Shown here piece after piece: positions 24,601-32,771 of a stretch of 33,893 nt of DNA (position 1 is its first letter; every line of letters starts with the position of its first letter). Origin of the DNA: Actinophytocola sp. (GTDB taxonomy: Bacteria; Actinomycetota; Actinomycetes; Mycobacteriales; Pseudonocardiaceae); the NCBI RefSeq assembly GCF_009379765.1, contig NZ_WHTD01000087.1, positions 1-33,893 on the forward strand, in the 5' to 3' direction. The notes beneath the pieces are model-generated. The model was not told the DNA's origin. It searched no databases and saw nothing but the letters and a program-made list of their open reading frames with translations. Position numbers and translations under genes: made by a program.

Positions 24601-25672
24601 CCAGCGCAAAGTCGCAGCAGGGATCCCACGCGTGGCAGATGAGATCGAAGTGCGGCGGATCTCGACACTCCTGGAGTCAGTCGGGCGAATCGACGGCCTT
24701 CCTAAAAGGTTGTCGCAAAGTCAGGGTGTCACCTTTGAGGGCTGCAAGCCGTATGGAGCTGGCTTCGTGCTCACGCCCGAAGAAGCTGCGTCATGGATCG
24801 AGACTGACTCAAAGAACGCCGACGTTCTATTTCCATATCTTACCGGCGAGGATCTTAATTCCCGTCCAGATGGGTCCGAATCTCGATGGGTGATCGACTT
24901 TTACGACCGTTCGGAAATTGCCGCCCAGATTTACAATTTGCCATTCGATCGACTATCTACACAGGTCAAAGCAGAGAGGCAAAAAGCTAATCGCAAGGTC
25001 CTTCGCGAACGATGGTGGCAATACGCAGACAAACGACCAGCGATGCGGAAGGCGATTGCGGATCTTAACGAGGTGCTCGTCCTCGCTATCACAAGCAAGA
25101 CCGTTATACCGCTGAGGGCACCTACAGGGCATGTGCTTAGCAGCACTCTTGTTGTTTTCGCGACAGACTCTTTTGGGGATCAGGCGGTGTTGTCGTCGAG
25201 CCTGCATCAGATGTGGGCGATCAAGTACGGGTCCGGGATGCGCAACGACCCACGCTACACACCGTCCGATGTGTTCGAGACCTTCCCCCGGCCGGAACCG
25301 ATTGAGCGGCTGGCCGTGATCGGGCGCACGCTGGACAGCGAGCGGCGGGAGGTCATGCTGCGGCGGGATCTCGGGCTGACCAAGCTGTACAACCTGGTCA
25401 ACGACCCGGACACGCCCGACTCCGCTGACGCGGACGTGGCGCGGATACGGGAAATCCACGTCGACCTTGACCAGGCCGTCATGGACGCCTACGGCTGGGG
25501 CGATGTGCCGCTCGAGCACGGCTTCCACAGCTACCGCCAGATGCGGAGGTGGACGGTCAGCCCGGCCGCGCGGGTGGAGATCCTGGACCGGCTCCTCGAA
25601 GAGAACCATCGCCGTGCCGCCACCCAAGGCGAAGCACCGGCCCCGGCCGAGGAAGAAGGGGACGACGAATGA
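21671..25672 (+). CDS. drmMI: DISARM class 1 DNA adenine methyltransferase DrmMI
   Basis: A 1333-residue N6-adenine methyltransferase that marks host DNA. An N-terminal ~550-residue region precedes the methylase core. SAGAHYTPR (563-571) leads in, motif I is ADIACGSGAF (Asp615-Gly621) for S-adenosylmethionine, and motif IV is NPPF (872-875) for the target adenine. The part after NPPF (about 876-1174) is the presumed target-recognition domain. ATG 21671 follows GGGGAGG at a good distance. Its TGA overlaps the drmA ATG. Bases from about 24296 to 25190 are far less GC-rich than either flank (45-55% in counted lines against 65-75%), exactly over the recognition part, suggesting replacement by recombination. 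Confidence 0.94.
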   Translation: MNRKFAPAANDLHRGWLELVDTDGPFLAVPALKRVWPQGMPQPDADAVTALRDAKPAFEKAWENWDKHKEDQAAVEFYREARDVWVDVVLREVLGWGELYGTTTAGLEVRSPNHAVTVRPDGALVHGDTTGALVLVVDPVESLRDPLDDSWAASPVDRLEELLRAARIPVGVVTDGRWWAIVSAREQTMVASGVVDAQTWIEEPQTRNAFIELLQRRRLVGGKPGDRLTELFGESVAAAEEITEALGTQVRRAVELLVQALSEAALGTTPDPLPAKRADVYEAAVTVLMRVVFLLFAEERGLLPQGRLFAMGYGITDELDALDTRAREEGSEALDATHLTWHRLLATSQALYHGASFEDLRLPSYGGSLFDPTRFGGFLTARGERATLAITVSDRVMLEVLKAVQIAKLPGQPARQISFRDIDVEQIGYIYEGLLGYSCAEVDEVTVGLIGKPGEEPEIPLTDLEGIFGTFHQDTSRANEILSWAKENQPAATPPSKAALTKAIRTSGDVEDAERALRAVTTDAALRDRLRPFIGIIRRDLRNRPLVVQPGGVIVVETPSRASAGAHYTPRSLAEEVVRYALEPLVFDPGPHQCPEDEGWEPVSSDRILDLKVADIACGSGAFLVAAARYLAARLVEAWHREEVAHGTPHDLQIRAIRTVVATCLYGADINGMAVEMCKLSLWLVSLDSKLPFSFVDDKVLHGNSLLGLTDVRQLKLKHIDPDSATGQLSVFELDVDGVLAQATRLRQQLANEVNDDDPQRSAATKRRLWRKFNEVTAQLTDVADAVVAAGLRLGGKPGKALREAYGNLSYAVGLAYPGPGEPPNRAMLDGILGAGLTPTVETDYDRWEPLHWILAVPDVMERGGFDAVIGNPPFVTGSKITGAMGTNVRDWFVDILASGQRGRADLVAYFFLRATFLLSGQGNLGLIATNTVAQGDTREVGLDRMVNKGFTITRAIQSRSWPSNSASLEYAAVWGTQRKVAAGIPRVADEIEVRRISTLLESVGRIDGLPKRLSQSQGVTFEGCKPYGAGFVLTPEEAASWIETDSKNADVLFPYLTGEDLNSRPDGSESRWVIDFYDRSEIAAQIYNLPFDRLSTQVKAERQKANRKVLRERWWQYADKRPAMRKAIADLNEVLVLAITSKTVIPLRAPTGHVLSSTLVVFATDSFGDQAVLSSSLHQMWAIKYGSGMRNDPRYTPSDVFETFPRPEPIERLAVIGRTLDSERREVMLRRDLGLTKLYNLVNDPDTPDSADADVARIREIHVDLDQAVMDAYGWGDVPLEHGFHSYRQMRRWTVSPAARVEILDRLLEENHRRAATQGEAPAPAEEEGDDE
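24296..25190 (+). other. Low-GC block within drmMI (probable exchanged target-recognition domain)
   Basis: Hand-counted 60-base lines give 50% GC at 24481-24540, 53% at 24841-24900, 45% at 24901-24960 and 55% at 25081-25140. Flanking lines give 65% (23461-23520) and 75% (25321-25380). AT-rich third positions and codons rare in the neighbours appear (TTT, ATA, AAT, TTA). The block begins directly after the NPPF codons and ends before the conserved C-terminus, with the reading frame intact. Confidence 0.8.
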
Positions 25673-28600
25673 CCGCCCCCCATGACAAGCAGCCGGAGTA
25701 CCAGCTGGCGCGCGAACCGGACGGGCGGTCCTGGACGGCGCGGGAGAACCTCCTGGACATCCTCGAACGCGAGTTGCTCGGCCCGGCGAACGGTCCCGAC
25801 GAGATCCTGAACGGCGTGCCCGACGTCGCCTACCTGATCGGCCGAATCGCGCCGGTTCGGCTGAAGGCCGGCACAAGCGACCCGAGGGACGCGGACTCCG
25901 ACGACGCCGCGACGGATGTCGGTGACGCGGTCGACGCCGAGGAGAGCCGGGGTGTGCCGGTCACCGCCGTGGACGAGAGCGGCGCGGGTGCGGACGAGGA
26001 CACCGTCGAGGACGAGCCGCAGAAACGCGGGCTGATGATCCCCGCGTCGATGGGGCTGCGCTGCCAGATCCCCGACGACCTGGCCGAGTTCACCGTGACC
26101 ACGTCGTGGGGTTTGTACGAGCCCATCAAGGAAAAGAGCGAGGACACGTCCACAGGCCGCCGCTACCGGCGCACCCCCATCGAGATCGCCAAGTTGGTCA
26201 CCGTCGCGAAGCTCGACCCGGCGGGCACCACGACGATCCATCTCAGGGACGAGGTCGTCCTGCGGGTCGACCGGTACGACGATCCCGAACGCGGGTGCCG
26301 TCTGATCGAGGTGGCGTTGTGCAACGACCGGGAGACACCCCGCAAGATCCCGGTCAACGCCTGGCTCTACCAGACCAAGCTGACCGTCACCGCCGGTGGC
26401 GCGGCAGCGTTCCTGCCGGTCACCGACGCCCTGGCGGACACCTGGGCCGAACGGGACGACGAACTGCGGCGGCTGAAGCTCCAGTATCGCGACCGGTTGG
26501 AGTTCGCCATCGGGCGCACCTGCTCGGTCGACTGGACGATCGCCGACAACGCGCGCCGGGCCAGCGAGGTCCGCACGACCTGGCTGCCGACCTGCCAGAC
26601 ACCGCAGACGACGGCCGAGGAGATCGGTGAAGCGCTGCTGGACATGAAGGTCCTGGCGACAATCGAGAACCTCGACCAGCTCCGGGCCGGGTTGGAACCG
26701 ATCGTCGCGGGCTACACGTCCTGGCTCGACGGCCAGCAGCAAGAGGCTGACGCGTTGCCGGAGCACCTGCGCGGCGAAGGCCAGGACGCGGTCAGTGAAG
26801 CCCGCCGGGTGCGCCAGCAGCTCACGGACGGCGTGGCGCACCTGCTGGGCAACGACGAGGCGTTGCGCTGTTTCCGGTTCATGAACCAGGTGATGGCCGA
26901 TCAGCGCATCCAGTCGCAGGTCGCCCAACTGCGCGCGGCAAACCCGAAAATGAGTGTGGACCAAGCCCAGGCAGCCGTGCTCGACGAAGGCCCCAAAGCC
27001 CACTCGTGGCGCACGTTCCAGCTCGCGTTCGTGCTGATGCAACTCCCGCAGCTGACCGATCCGGCCGCCGGGAAACGTTCCAGTGATCTCGCCAAGGCCC
27101 AGCTGCTGTTCTTCCCCACCGGTGGTGGCAAGACGGAGGCGTACCTCGGTCTCGCCGCGTACACCTTCGCCATCCGGCGGCGCCAGGGCGTGGTGTCCAC
27201 ACCGGACGGTCCGCTGGACGGCGGCACCGGGGTGGCCGTCCTGATGCGGTACACGCTGCGACTGCTGACCGCGCAACAGTTCCAGCGCGCGACCGCGCTG
27301 ATGTGCGCGGCCGAAATGGCGCGGATCAACGATCAGGCCACGTGGGGCAGTGAGCCGTTCCGGATCGGCCTGTGGGTCGGGACCGACGTCAGCCCCAAGC
27401 GCTACGACGAGGCGGCGGCTCAGCTCGAGAAGGCTCACGAAGGTCGCGGGTACCGGCTCACCGTGTTGCAGATCCAGCGCTGCCCCTGGTGCGGCAGCAA
27501 GATCGGCGCGCGGGACGTCCGCGCCGACGCAGGAAAGCGCCGGGTGTACGTCTACTGCGGGGACGATCTGGCCGGCTGCCCGTTCGCCGAAGGCGGGGCA
27601 GCGGGCGAGGGTCTACCCGTGCTGACCGTCGACGAGGAGATCTACCGGCTGGCGCCGGCGTTCCTGATAGCCACCGTCGACAAGTTCGCCCGCCTGGCCC
27701 GGGAGGGCGAAGCGGCCGCGCTGTTCGGCTACGTGTCCAGGCGCTGTGAACGCCACGACTTCGTGCACGCCGACTACAAGCACTGCGACATCAAGGACGG
27801 CAACAAGCATCCGGCCACAAAGGACGGTCTGCCCGCCGCGGCGGTTCGCCCCGCCGACCGGCTGCGCCCGCCGGATCTGATCATCCAGGACGAGCTGCAC
27901 CTCATCACCGGCGCGCTCGGCACGACGGTGGGCCTGTTCGAGGTGGCCATCGACGTGATGACCGCGTGGCGCACCGCCGACGGCCGTCCGGTGCGGCCGC
28001 TGCTGGTGGCCTCGACAGCGACCGCGCGCAACGCACCCGACCAGGTCAGGGCCCTCTACGGTCGCGATGTCACGATCTTTCCCCCGCAGGTGCTCGACGC
28101 CGGAAAAACGTTCTTCTCCAAGGAGGAACCGGTCTCCGAGAAGTATCCCGGCCGGCGCTACGTCGGCCTGAGCACCACCGGGGTCCGGCTCACCACGGCG
28201 GAGATCAGGGTCGCCGAAGTCCTGCTGGCCGCCGGACAGCTGCTGCTGGACCGTTCCGGCGAGGCCGCCGACCCGTACCTGGCGCTGGTCGGCTATTTCA
28301 GCGCGACGCGCGAGCTGGCCGGCATGGCCCGGTACCTGGGTGACGACATCCAGACCGCGCTGGCCAAGCGGCGGCCGTGGTCCCTGCTGCCGCGCCGGAC
28401 CGGCACGAACTACGGCGAGCTCCACCGGGCCGAGCTGACATCGCGGGTGTCGAGTGCCGACATCACCGCGACACTGGACCAGATGGCGGTGAAGTTCGAC
28501 CCCCGCTTCGACTCCACCGCGGGCAAGCGAGAGCTGAGCGCGCTGCGGGAGGCCAAAAAACCGGTCCTCACGCGAGAGGTAAGCCCCTTTGACGCGATCC

Positions 28601-29361
28601 TGGCCACGTCGATGCTCCAGGTCGGCGTCGACGTCACCCGGCTCGGGCTGATGCTGGTCGTCGGTCAGCCGAAGAACACCGCCGAGTACATCCAGGCGTC
28701 CTCACGTGTCGGCCGTGACCCGAACCGTCCCGGACTGGTCGTGTCGCTCGGCAACTGGGCGCGACCGCGCGACCTGGCGCACTTCGAGCAGTTCCGGCAC
28801 TACCACGAGACGTTCTACGCCCAGGTCGAGGCACTGTCGGTCACGCCGTTCTCGGTGACGTCGCTGGAACGCGGTCTTGACGGAGTACTGGTCAGCGCCG
28901 CCCGGGTACTGCAAGCCGCCCAGGCGCAAGGGCTTTCGCCAGAACACAGCGCTGGCCGGATCGAGGCGGAGCGGGACTTCGCGGTCGAGCTGATCGACGC
29001 GTTGGTGAGCCGGGTGAAGCGCGCGTCCGACGAGGACTCGGCGGACCGGGCGCGGCACCGCCTGCACAACCGGCTGGACCAGTGGACCGATCGGCGCAAG
29101 TACCTGGCCGACAACAGAAAGTCGGTGGTGTACGAGCGGGTCACCGACGACGGGCGGCACGGTCCGCTGATGATCAGCGCGGAGAACGCCCGGTCGCTGG
29201 CCGACAGCAGGGACAGCGCGCCCTTCGTCGTCGCCAACTCGATGCGTGAGGTGCAACCGGAGATCAACCTGCTGGTCAGCCCGATCAAGGAGAACCTCGT
29301 CTACATCGCACCCCCGGGCACACCGAAGTGGGACCTGCCGACCGGAGGCACGGATGAGTGA
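25669..29361 (+). CDS. drmA: DISARM core helicase DrmA
   Basis: A 1230-residue SF2-type helicase/translocase. Walker A is FPTGGGKTEAYL (Gly485-Thr489), motif II is a DELH box (Asp741-His744) in LIIQDELHLITGALGT, and motif III-like STATARN follows. A Cys4 cluster (Cys605, Cys608, Cys630, Cys637) between the lobes probably binds zinc. Motif VI is AEYIQASSRVGRDPNRPG (Arg1013, Arg1016), followed by the DrmA-typical SLGNWARPRDLAHFEQFRHY. The ATG overlaps the drmMI stop (ATGA). DrmA forms a complex with DrmB that engages DNA and is part of the universal DISARM core. Confidence 0.95.
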   Translation: MTAPHDKQPEYQLAREPDGRSWTARENLLDILERELLGPANGPDEILNGVPDVAYLIGRIAPVRLKAGTSDPRDADSDDAATDVGDAVDAEESRGVPVTAVDESGAGADEDTVEDEPQKRGLMIPASMGLRCQIPDDLAEFTVTTSWGLYEPIKEKSEDTSTGRRYRRTPIEIAKLVTVAKLDPAGTTTIHLRDEVVLRVDRYDDPERGCRLIEVALCNDRETPRKIPVNAWLYQTKLTVTAGGAAAFLPVTDALADTWAERDDELRRLKLQYRDRLEFAIGRTCSVDWTIADNARRASEVRTTWLPTCQTPQTTAEEIGEALLDMKVLATIENLDQLRAGLEPIVAGYTSWLDGQQQEADALPEHLRGEGQDAVSEARRVRQQLTDGVAHLLGNDEALRCFRFMNQVMADQRIQSQVAQLRAANPKMSVDQAQAAVLDEGPKAHSWRTFQLAFVLMQLPQLTDPAAGKRSSDLAKAQLLFFPTGGGKTEAYLGLAAYTFAIRRRQGVVSTPDGPLDGGTGVAVLMRYTLRLLTAQQFQRATALMCAAEMARINDQATWGSEPFRIGLWVGTDVSPKRYDEAAAQLEKAHEGRGYRLTVLQIQRCPWCGSKIGARDVRADAGKRRVYVYCGDDLAGCPFAEGGAAGEGLPVLTVDEEIYRLAPAFLIATVDKFARLAREGEAAALFGYVSRRCERHDFVHADYKHCDIKDGNKHPATKDGLPAAAVRPADRLRPPDLIIQDELHLITGALGTTVGLFEVAIDVMTAWRTADGRPVRPLLVASTATARNAPDQVRALYGRDVTIFPPQVLDAGKTFFSKEEPVSEKYPGRRYVGLSTTGVRLTTAEIRVAEVLLAAGQLLLDRSGEAADPYLALVGYFSATRELAGMARYLGDDIQTALAKRRPWSLLPRRTGTNYGELHRAELTSRVSSADITATLDQMAVKFDPRFDSTAGKRELSALREAKKPVLTREVSPFDAILATSMLQVGVDVTRLGLMLVVGQPKNTAEYIQASSRVGRDPNRPGLVVSLGNWARPRDLAHFEQFRHYHETFYAQVEALSVTPFSVTSLERGLDGVLVSAARVLQAAQAQGLSPEHSAGRIEAERDFAVELIDALVSRVKRASDEDSADRARHRLHNRLDQWTDRRKYLADNRKSVVYERVTDDGRHGPLMISAENARSLADSRDSAPFVVANSMREVQPEINLLVSPIKENLVYIAPPGTPKWDLPTGGTDE

Positions 29362-29458
29362 CAATGGCGGAGCCCCACTCATGCGTGCCGACCGGCAGTT
29401 TCCATGCGGGACACCCGCACCCGAGGGAGTGTCCCGCAAGACACAGGAGCCGTCGTGA
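29354..29458 (+). CDS. 34-codon ORF bridging drmA and drmB
   Basis: It starts at ATG 29354, with GGAGG five bases upstream, inside the last codons of drmA. It ends at TGA 29456-29458, which overlaps the drmB GTG (GTGA). The 34-residue product begins MSDNGGAPLMRADRQF and ends RKTQEPS, with one Cys and no membrane segment. It occupies the whole 93-bp gap and holds a 9-bp-stem hairpin in its second half. It may be a leader or coupling peptide that carries ribosomes from drmA to drmB. Coding is inferred from the start signals and the two overlaps; no homologue is recognised. Confidence 0.5.
   Translation: MSDNGGAPLMRADRQFPCGTPAPEGVSRKTQEPS
29406..29437 (+). promoter_or_regulatory. Hairpin just upstream of drmB
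   Basis: GCGGGACAC (29406-29414) pairs perfectly with GTGTCCCGC (29429-29437) over 14 bases, ending seven bases before the drmB AGGAG. It lies inside the 34-codon ORF, so a translating ribosome would melt it. It could tune drmB translation or act as an mRNA processing site. Confidence 0.5.
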
Positions 29459-31476
29459 CCCGATTTGTCCACGACGCGACCAACACCGTGGATCCGTTGG
29501 GAGACGCGGACAAGGAAGCGGACAAGGCCACCAAGCACAACCGCGCCAAGGTCGGCTCGGGACGCCCGTCGTCGCTGCTCTACACCTACGGTCCGGGCGC
29601 GATCATGGACCTTTCCCAGTTCACGATCATGCCCACCGGTCTCGACGACTGGGACCGGATCTGGAACCGCCGCGACGGTGTCCCCCAGATCCGCGCGCCG
29701 CGGCTGCGTGAGGTGGTGGGCAGAATGCTGCAGTCCCGCGACGTGCAGCTGCGCCCGCACCCCTGGCAACCGAAGAAGAGCAGCCTTTCCAGCGAGGGCA
29801 ACGACCTCGGGGTGCCGGCGCGGGTGTTCCCGCAGTGGCTGCGCTGCACGGGATGCGACATGCTCGGCATGCTCTCGCAGTTCGACTACCACAACACCCA
29901 TCCCTTCCGTACCGACCTGGCCTGCTTCGAGCACGGCAAGTGCACCGGCCGGACCGGCGACAAGACCCGCAGGACGGCCCGGCGCAGCGCGGTCCCGGCG
30001 CGCTACCTGCTCGCGTGCGTCAACGGGCACCTCGACGAGTTCCCGTACGAGGAATGGGTCCACCACGGTAAACCCTGCACACAGGCGCAGTTCCCGGCAT
30101 TGAAGATGGTCGACCGGACGGCCGGGAAAGGCGCGTCGGCGGTGATCGGCTGTGCCTCGTGCGGGCTGCGCAGACCGATGAACGAGGCACAGGGCGAGGC
30201 CGGGAAGGCCAAGCTGCCCCGCTGCCGGGGCCGCCACCCGCACCTGGACGCGTTCGAACCAGGCGGCTGCCGCAATGAGACCAGGCTGATCCTCGTCGGC
30301 GCCTCGAACCTGTGGTTCCCGGCGACACAGTCGATCATCGTGATGCCGGAGTCCGACGAGGAGCAGACCGGTGAGCTAGCCAACCAGATCCGGGTCGCCC
30401 TCGGCGAGAAACTGGCCAAATACCGTGACAATCTCGACCTGCTCCGCGATCTCCTCGACAGTGCCAAGGTCGACGTGACCGCGCTGTCCGACGACGACCT
30501 GAGCCAAGCCGTAACCACCGCGTCGGCGCCGCTCGCCTCGGTGGAGGAGCAGGAAGCCTGGCTCCGCGACTGGGACCCGGTGGACCTGCTCGTCCCCGAA
30601 TGGCGATACCTGCTCAAAGACCCGCAGGGCGATCACCACGGTGATCCGGTGAGTGGTCTCACACTGTCCAAACGCGACCGTGACCCTGATCTGCAACCGG
30701 AGATCACCAGGGTTCTGGCCGTCGAGCGGCTGCGCAAGGTCAACGCCCTCGTCGGCTACACACGCATCGACGACATGGATCGGGTCGGTGACCTGCCGCA
30801 GCGGCTGGCTCCGCTGACCCGAACGTCCCGGCCCGCCTGGACGGTCGCGACCGAGGATCGCGGCGAGGGCATCTTCCTCCAGCTCGACGAACAGAAAGTG
30901 GCTGCCTGGGAGCGGCGGATACTCGCGACGGACGTGTGGCACGCGCACCGTGACGCGCACAGCCGCAACTTCTACCGCCGCTTCTCCGACACCGCCAAGG
31001 ACGTCGATCCCGACACCCGGCTCAAGCCGCCGCGCTACTGGCTCGTCCACACCTTCGCCCACGTGCTGATCCGCGGGCTGGCCATGACGTGCGGTTACTC
31101 CGCGGCGAGCCTGAGCGAACGGCTCTACGCATGGCCGGAGGCAGACGGGCGGTCGGCGGCAGCGGGGCTGCTCATCTGCACCACCGCGTCCGACAGCGAC
31201 GGCACCCTCGGCGGGCTCGTGCAACTGAGCGAACCCGCCCGCCTGGAACGGGTCGTCACGGCGGCGCTTTTCCGGGCGACGCGATGCTCGTCGGACCCGA
31301 TCTGCGCGATGCGCAAACCGCAGGACCCCGAGGACTTCCTGCACGGCGCCGCCTGCCACTGCTGCGTGATGGCGTCGGAGACCTCCTGCGAACGAGCCAA
31401 CCGGTTCCTGGACCGGCGGTTCCTCATCGACCTGCCCGGCGGCAGCGGCCTCGGCTTCTTCGGACGCGCCGATTGA
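29455..31476 (+). CDS. drmB: DISARM core protein DrmB (DUF1998)
   Basis: A 673-residue protein with the DUF1998 signature near its C-terminus: VHTFAHVLIRGLAMTCGYSA (His532, His536), YAWPE, and LICTTASDSDGTLGGLVQLS. A terminal Cys-rich cluster (Cys611, Cys617, Cys634, Cys636, Cys637, Cys645) probably binds zinc. A second cluster lies early (RCTGCDMLGM, Cys131 and Cys134). GTG 29455 is chosen for AGGAG five bases upstream; an ATG at 29404 has no such site. DrmB partners DrmA in the DNA-binding core complex. Its frame is joined to drmA through a 34-codon ORF. Confidence 0.95.
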   Translation: MTRFVHDATNTVDPLGDADKEADKATKHNRAKVGSGRPSSLLYTYGPGAIMDLSQFTIMPTGLDDWDRIWNRRDGVPQIRAPRLREVVGRMLQSRDVQLRPHPWQPKKSSLSSEGNDLGVPARVFPQWLRCTGCDMLGMLSQFDYHNTHPFRTDLACFEHGKCTGRTGDKTRRTARRSAVPARYLLACVNGHLDEFPYEEWVHHGKPCTQAQFPALKMVDRTAGKGASAVIGCASCGLRRPMNEAQGEAGKAKLPRCRGRHPHLDAFEPGGCRNETRLILVGASNLWFPATQSIIVMPESDEEQTGELANQIRVALGEKLAKYRDNLDLLRDLLDSAKVDVTALSDDDLSQAVTTASAPLASVEEQEAWLRDWDPVDLLVPEWRYLLKDPQGDHHGDPVSGLTLSKRDRDPDLQPEITRVLAVERLRKVNALVGYTRIDDMDRVGDLPQRLAPLTRTSRPAWTVATEDRGEGIFLQLDEQKVAAWERRILATDVWHAHRDAHSRNFYRRFSDTAKDVDPDTRLKPPRYWLVHTFAHVLIRGLAMTCGYSAASLSERLYAWPEADGRSAAAGLLICTTASDSDGTLGGLVQLSEPARLERVVTAALFRATRCSSDPICAMRKPQDPEDFLHGAACHCCVMASETSCERANRFLDRRFLIDLPGGSGLGFFGRAD

Positions 31477-32221
31477 CGCCGGGGCGGCGAGGCAGCTGGG
31501 GCAGCTGCTCACCGGAACCGAGGCCAAGGCGATCGCCGACCGGCTGACCGACGGCGACACACTGACGGCCGCGCTGAAAGCCGTCTCCGCCGGACGACGC
31601 GCAATGATCAGATCACTCATGGCGGCGGGGTCCGCGCCCTGCATTGTCTCCGTGCTGCGGGCCGTGGAGGGGGCACGATCGGCGCCGACTGCTCTCGACC
31701 CGCTCTGGACCATGCCCGGCCACCTCGCCCGAGGTGGCGCGCTCACCAGCTCAGTGCCTTATCTCGTGGACAACGCACGCCAGTCCGTCACCTGCTCCAC
31801 GTTCAACTTCCAGCGCTCATCGGGACTCTGGACAGCGCTGCGGCGAGCGGCCTCGCGGCCGGAACTCACCGTGCGTGTGTACCTCGACACCGCCGCGGCG
31901 GACCAGCGGCCCACGCCATGGTCGCCCACCACGACCGAGGTAGCGGCGCAGCTGCGACCTGGAACCGTCCTGCGGACGAAGGAGTTCGACGGCACCCGCG
32001 TACGCAACCACGCGAAGTTCCTCGCGATCGACCACCGGTTCCTGCTGGTGACCAGTGCGAACTTCTCGTGGAGCGCGGAACACGGCAACGTCGAGTTCGG
32101 TGTGCTCATCGACAACCGCAACCTCACCGAGGCCGTCGAACACGAGCTCGCCCAGGCCGAGGACCTGCTCTACGAACGTGTTCCCACGCCACCGGTTGAT
32201 CGGCGACCGTCACCCGGGTAA
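31472..32221 (+). CDS. drmC: DISARM phospholipase-D-type protein DrmC
   Basis: A PLD-superfamily protein with one HKD half-site, NHAKFLAIDHRFLL (numbered from ATG 31604: His136, Lys138, Asp143), followed by TSANFSWSAEHGNVEFGVLI. The residues before ATG 31604 (LLTGTEAKAIADRLTDGDTL...) look like genuine family N-terminus, yet no ATG, GTG or TTG occurs in this frame between the stop at 31367 and 31604. I place the start at ATT 31472, which overlaps the drmB TGA and would mimic the other stop-start overlaps. A product starting at 31604 (205 residues) is the conservative alternative. DrmC is a core DISARM gene whose activity is often dispensable. Confidence 0.85.
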   Translation: MDAGAARQLGQLLTGTEAKAIADRLTDGDTLTAALKAVSAGRRAMIRSLMAAGSAPCIVSVLRAVEGARSAPTALDPLWTMPGHLARGGALTSSVPYLVDNARQSVTCSTFNFQRSSGLWTALRRAASRPELTVRVYLDTAAADQRPTPWSPTTTEVAAQLRPGTVLRTKEFDGTRVRNHAKFLAIDHRFLLVTSANFSWSAEHGNVEFGVLIDNRNLTEAVEHELAQAEDLLYERVPTPPVDRRPSPG

Positions 32222-32222
32222 C

Positions 32223-32238
32223 GTATCCCATCGGATAC
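32223..32238. promoter_or_regulatory. Palindromic operator upstream of the Xre antitoxin
   Basis: GTATCC-CATC-GGATAC is an inverted repeat with 6-bp arms, 11 bp upstream of the antitoxin ATG and directly after the drmC stop. It suits autoregulation by the Xre protein. GGAGGG, the ribosome-binding site, follows it. Confidence 0.6.
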
Positions 32239-32249
32239 ATGGAGGGATC

Positions 32250-32771
32250 ATGACGGATGTAGCCGAGCTGCTGACCCTGGCTCGGCGTGCCGCAGGGCTG
32301 AGCCAAGAAGAGCTTGCAGGTCGAGCTGGCACGTCGCGAACGACGTTGTCAGCCTACGAGCACGGCCGAAAGTCGCCCACTTCTGACACGGTTTCGCGGC
32401 TACTGGCGGAGATCGGTCTCGAACTGACCGTTCGCCCCCAAGTGGAGGACGTCGAACACACGACACCGCAAGGCCGCACCGTGACGACGCTGAGCCATCT
32501 CCCTCGGCTTCCTCTTGACCAAGCTTTCGCCACGGTGACGCTGCCCATCCATCTGAACTGGTCCCAACCGGGTCGACAGTTCGATCTGTCGAACCGCGCT
32601 GAACGGGCGCGCGTATACGAGATCGTTCTACGGGAAGGCGGTTCCGAAGACATTTACAGGTACGTCGATGGCGCGCTGTTGATCGACCTGTGGGACCAAC
32701 TGGTCATCCCTCGCGCCGTTCGAGCAGCCTGGGCTCCTGTAGTTGAAGCTGATGCCAACAGGGCCGCATAG
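32250..32771 (+). CDS. Xre-family antitoxin
   Basis: A 173-residue protein. The N-terminal Xre HTH (about 4-60) reads LLTLARRAAGLSQEELAGRA, then SRTTLSAYEHGRKSPTSDTV. A C-terminal region has PIHLNWSQPGRQFDLSNRAE and RARVYEIVLREG, ending in a helix likely to grip the toxin. ATG 32250 has GGAGGG just upstream. The TAG overlaps the GTG of the toxin by one base. A broken paralogue lies at 5935-6145. In such pairs the Xre protein represses the operon and neutralises the nucleotidyltransferase. Confidence 0.85.
   Translation: MTDVAELLTLARRAAGLSQEELAGRAGTSRTTLSAYEHGRKSPTSDTVSRLLAEIGLELTVRPQVEDVEHTTPQGRTVTTLSHLPRLPLDQAFATVTLPIHLNWSQPGRQFDLSNRAERARVYEIVLREGGSEDIYRYVDGALLIDLWDQLVIPRAVRAAWAPVVEADANRAA

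Noticed and set aside
18325..32221. BREX rather than DISARM
   Set aside because: The methylase resembles PglX-like enzymes, but there is no PglZ, BrxC or Lon-like gene, and DUF1998 and PLD genes fit DISARM.
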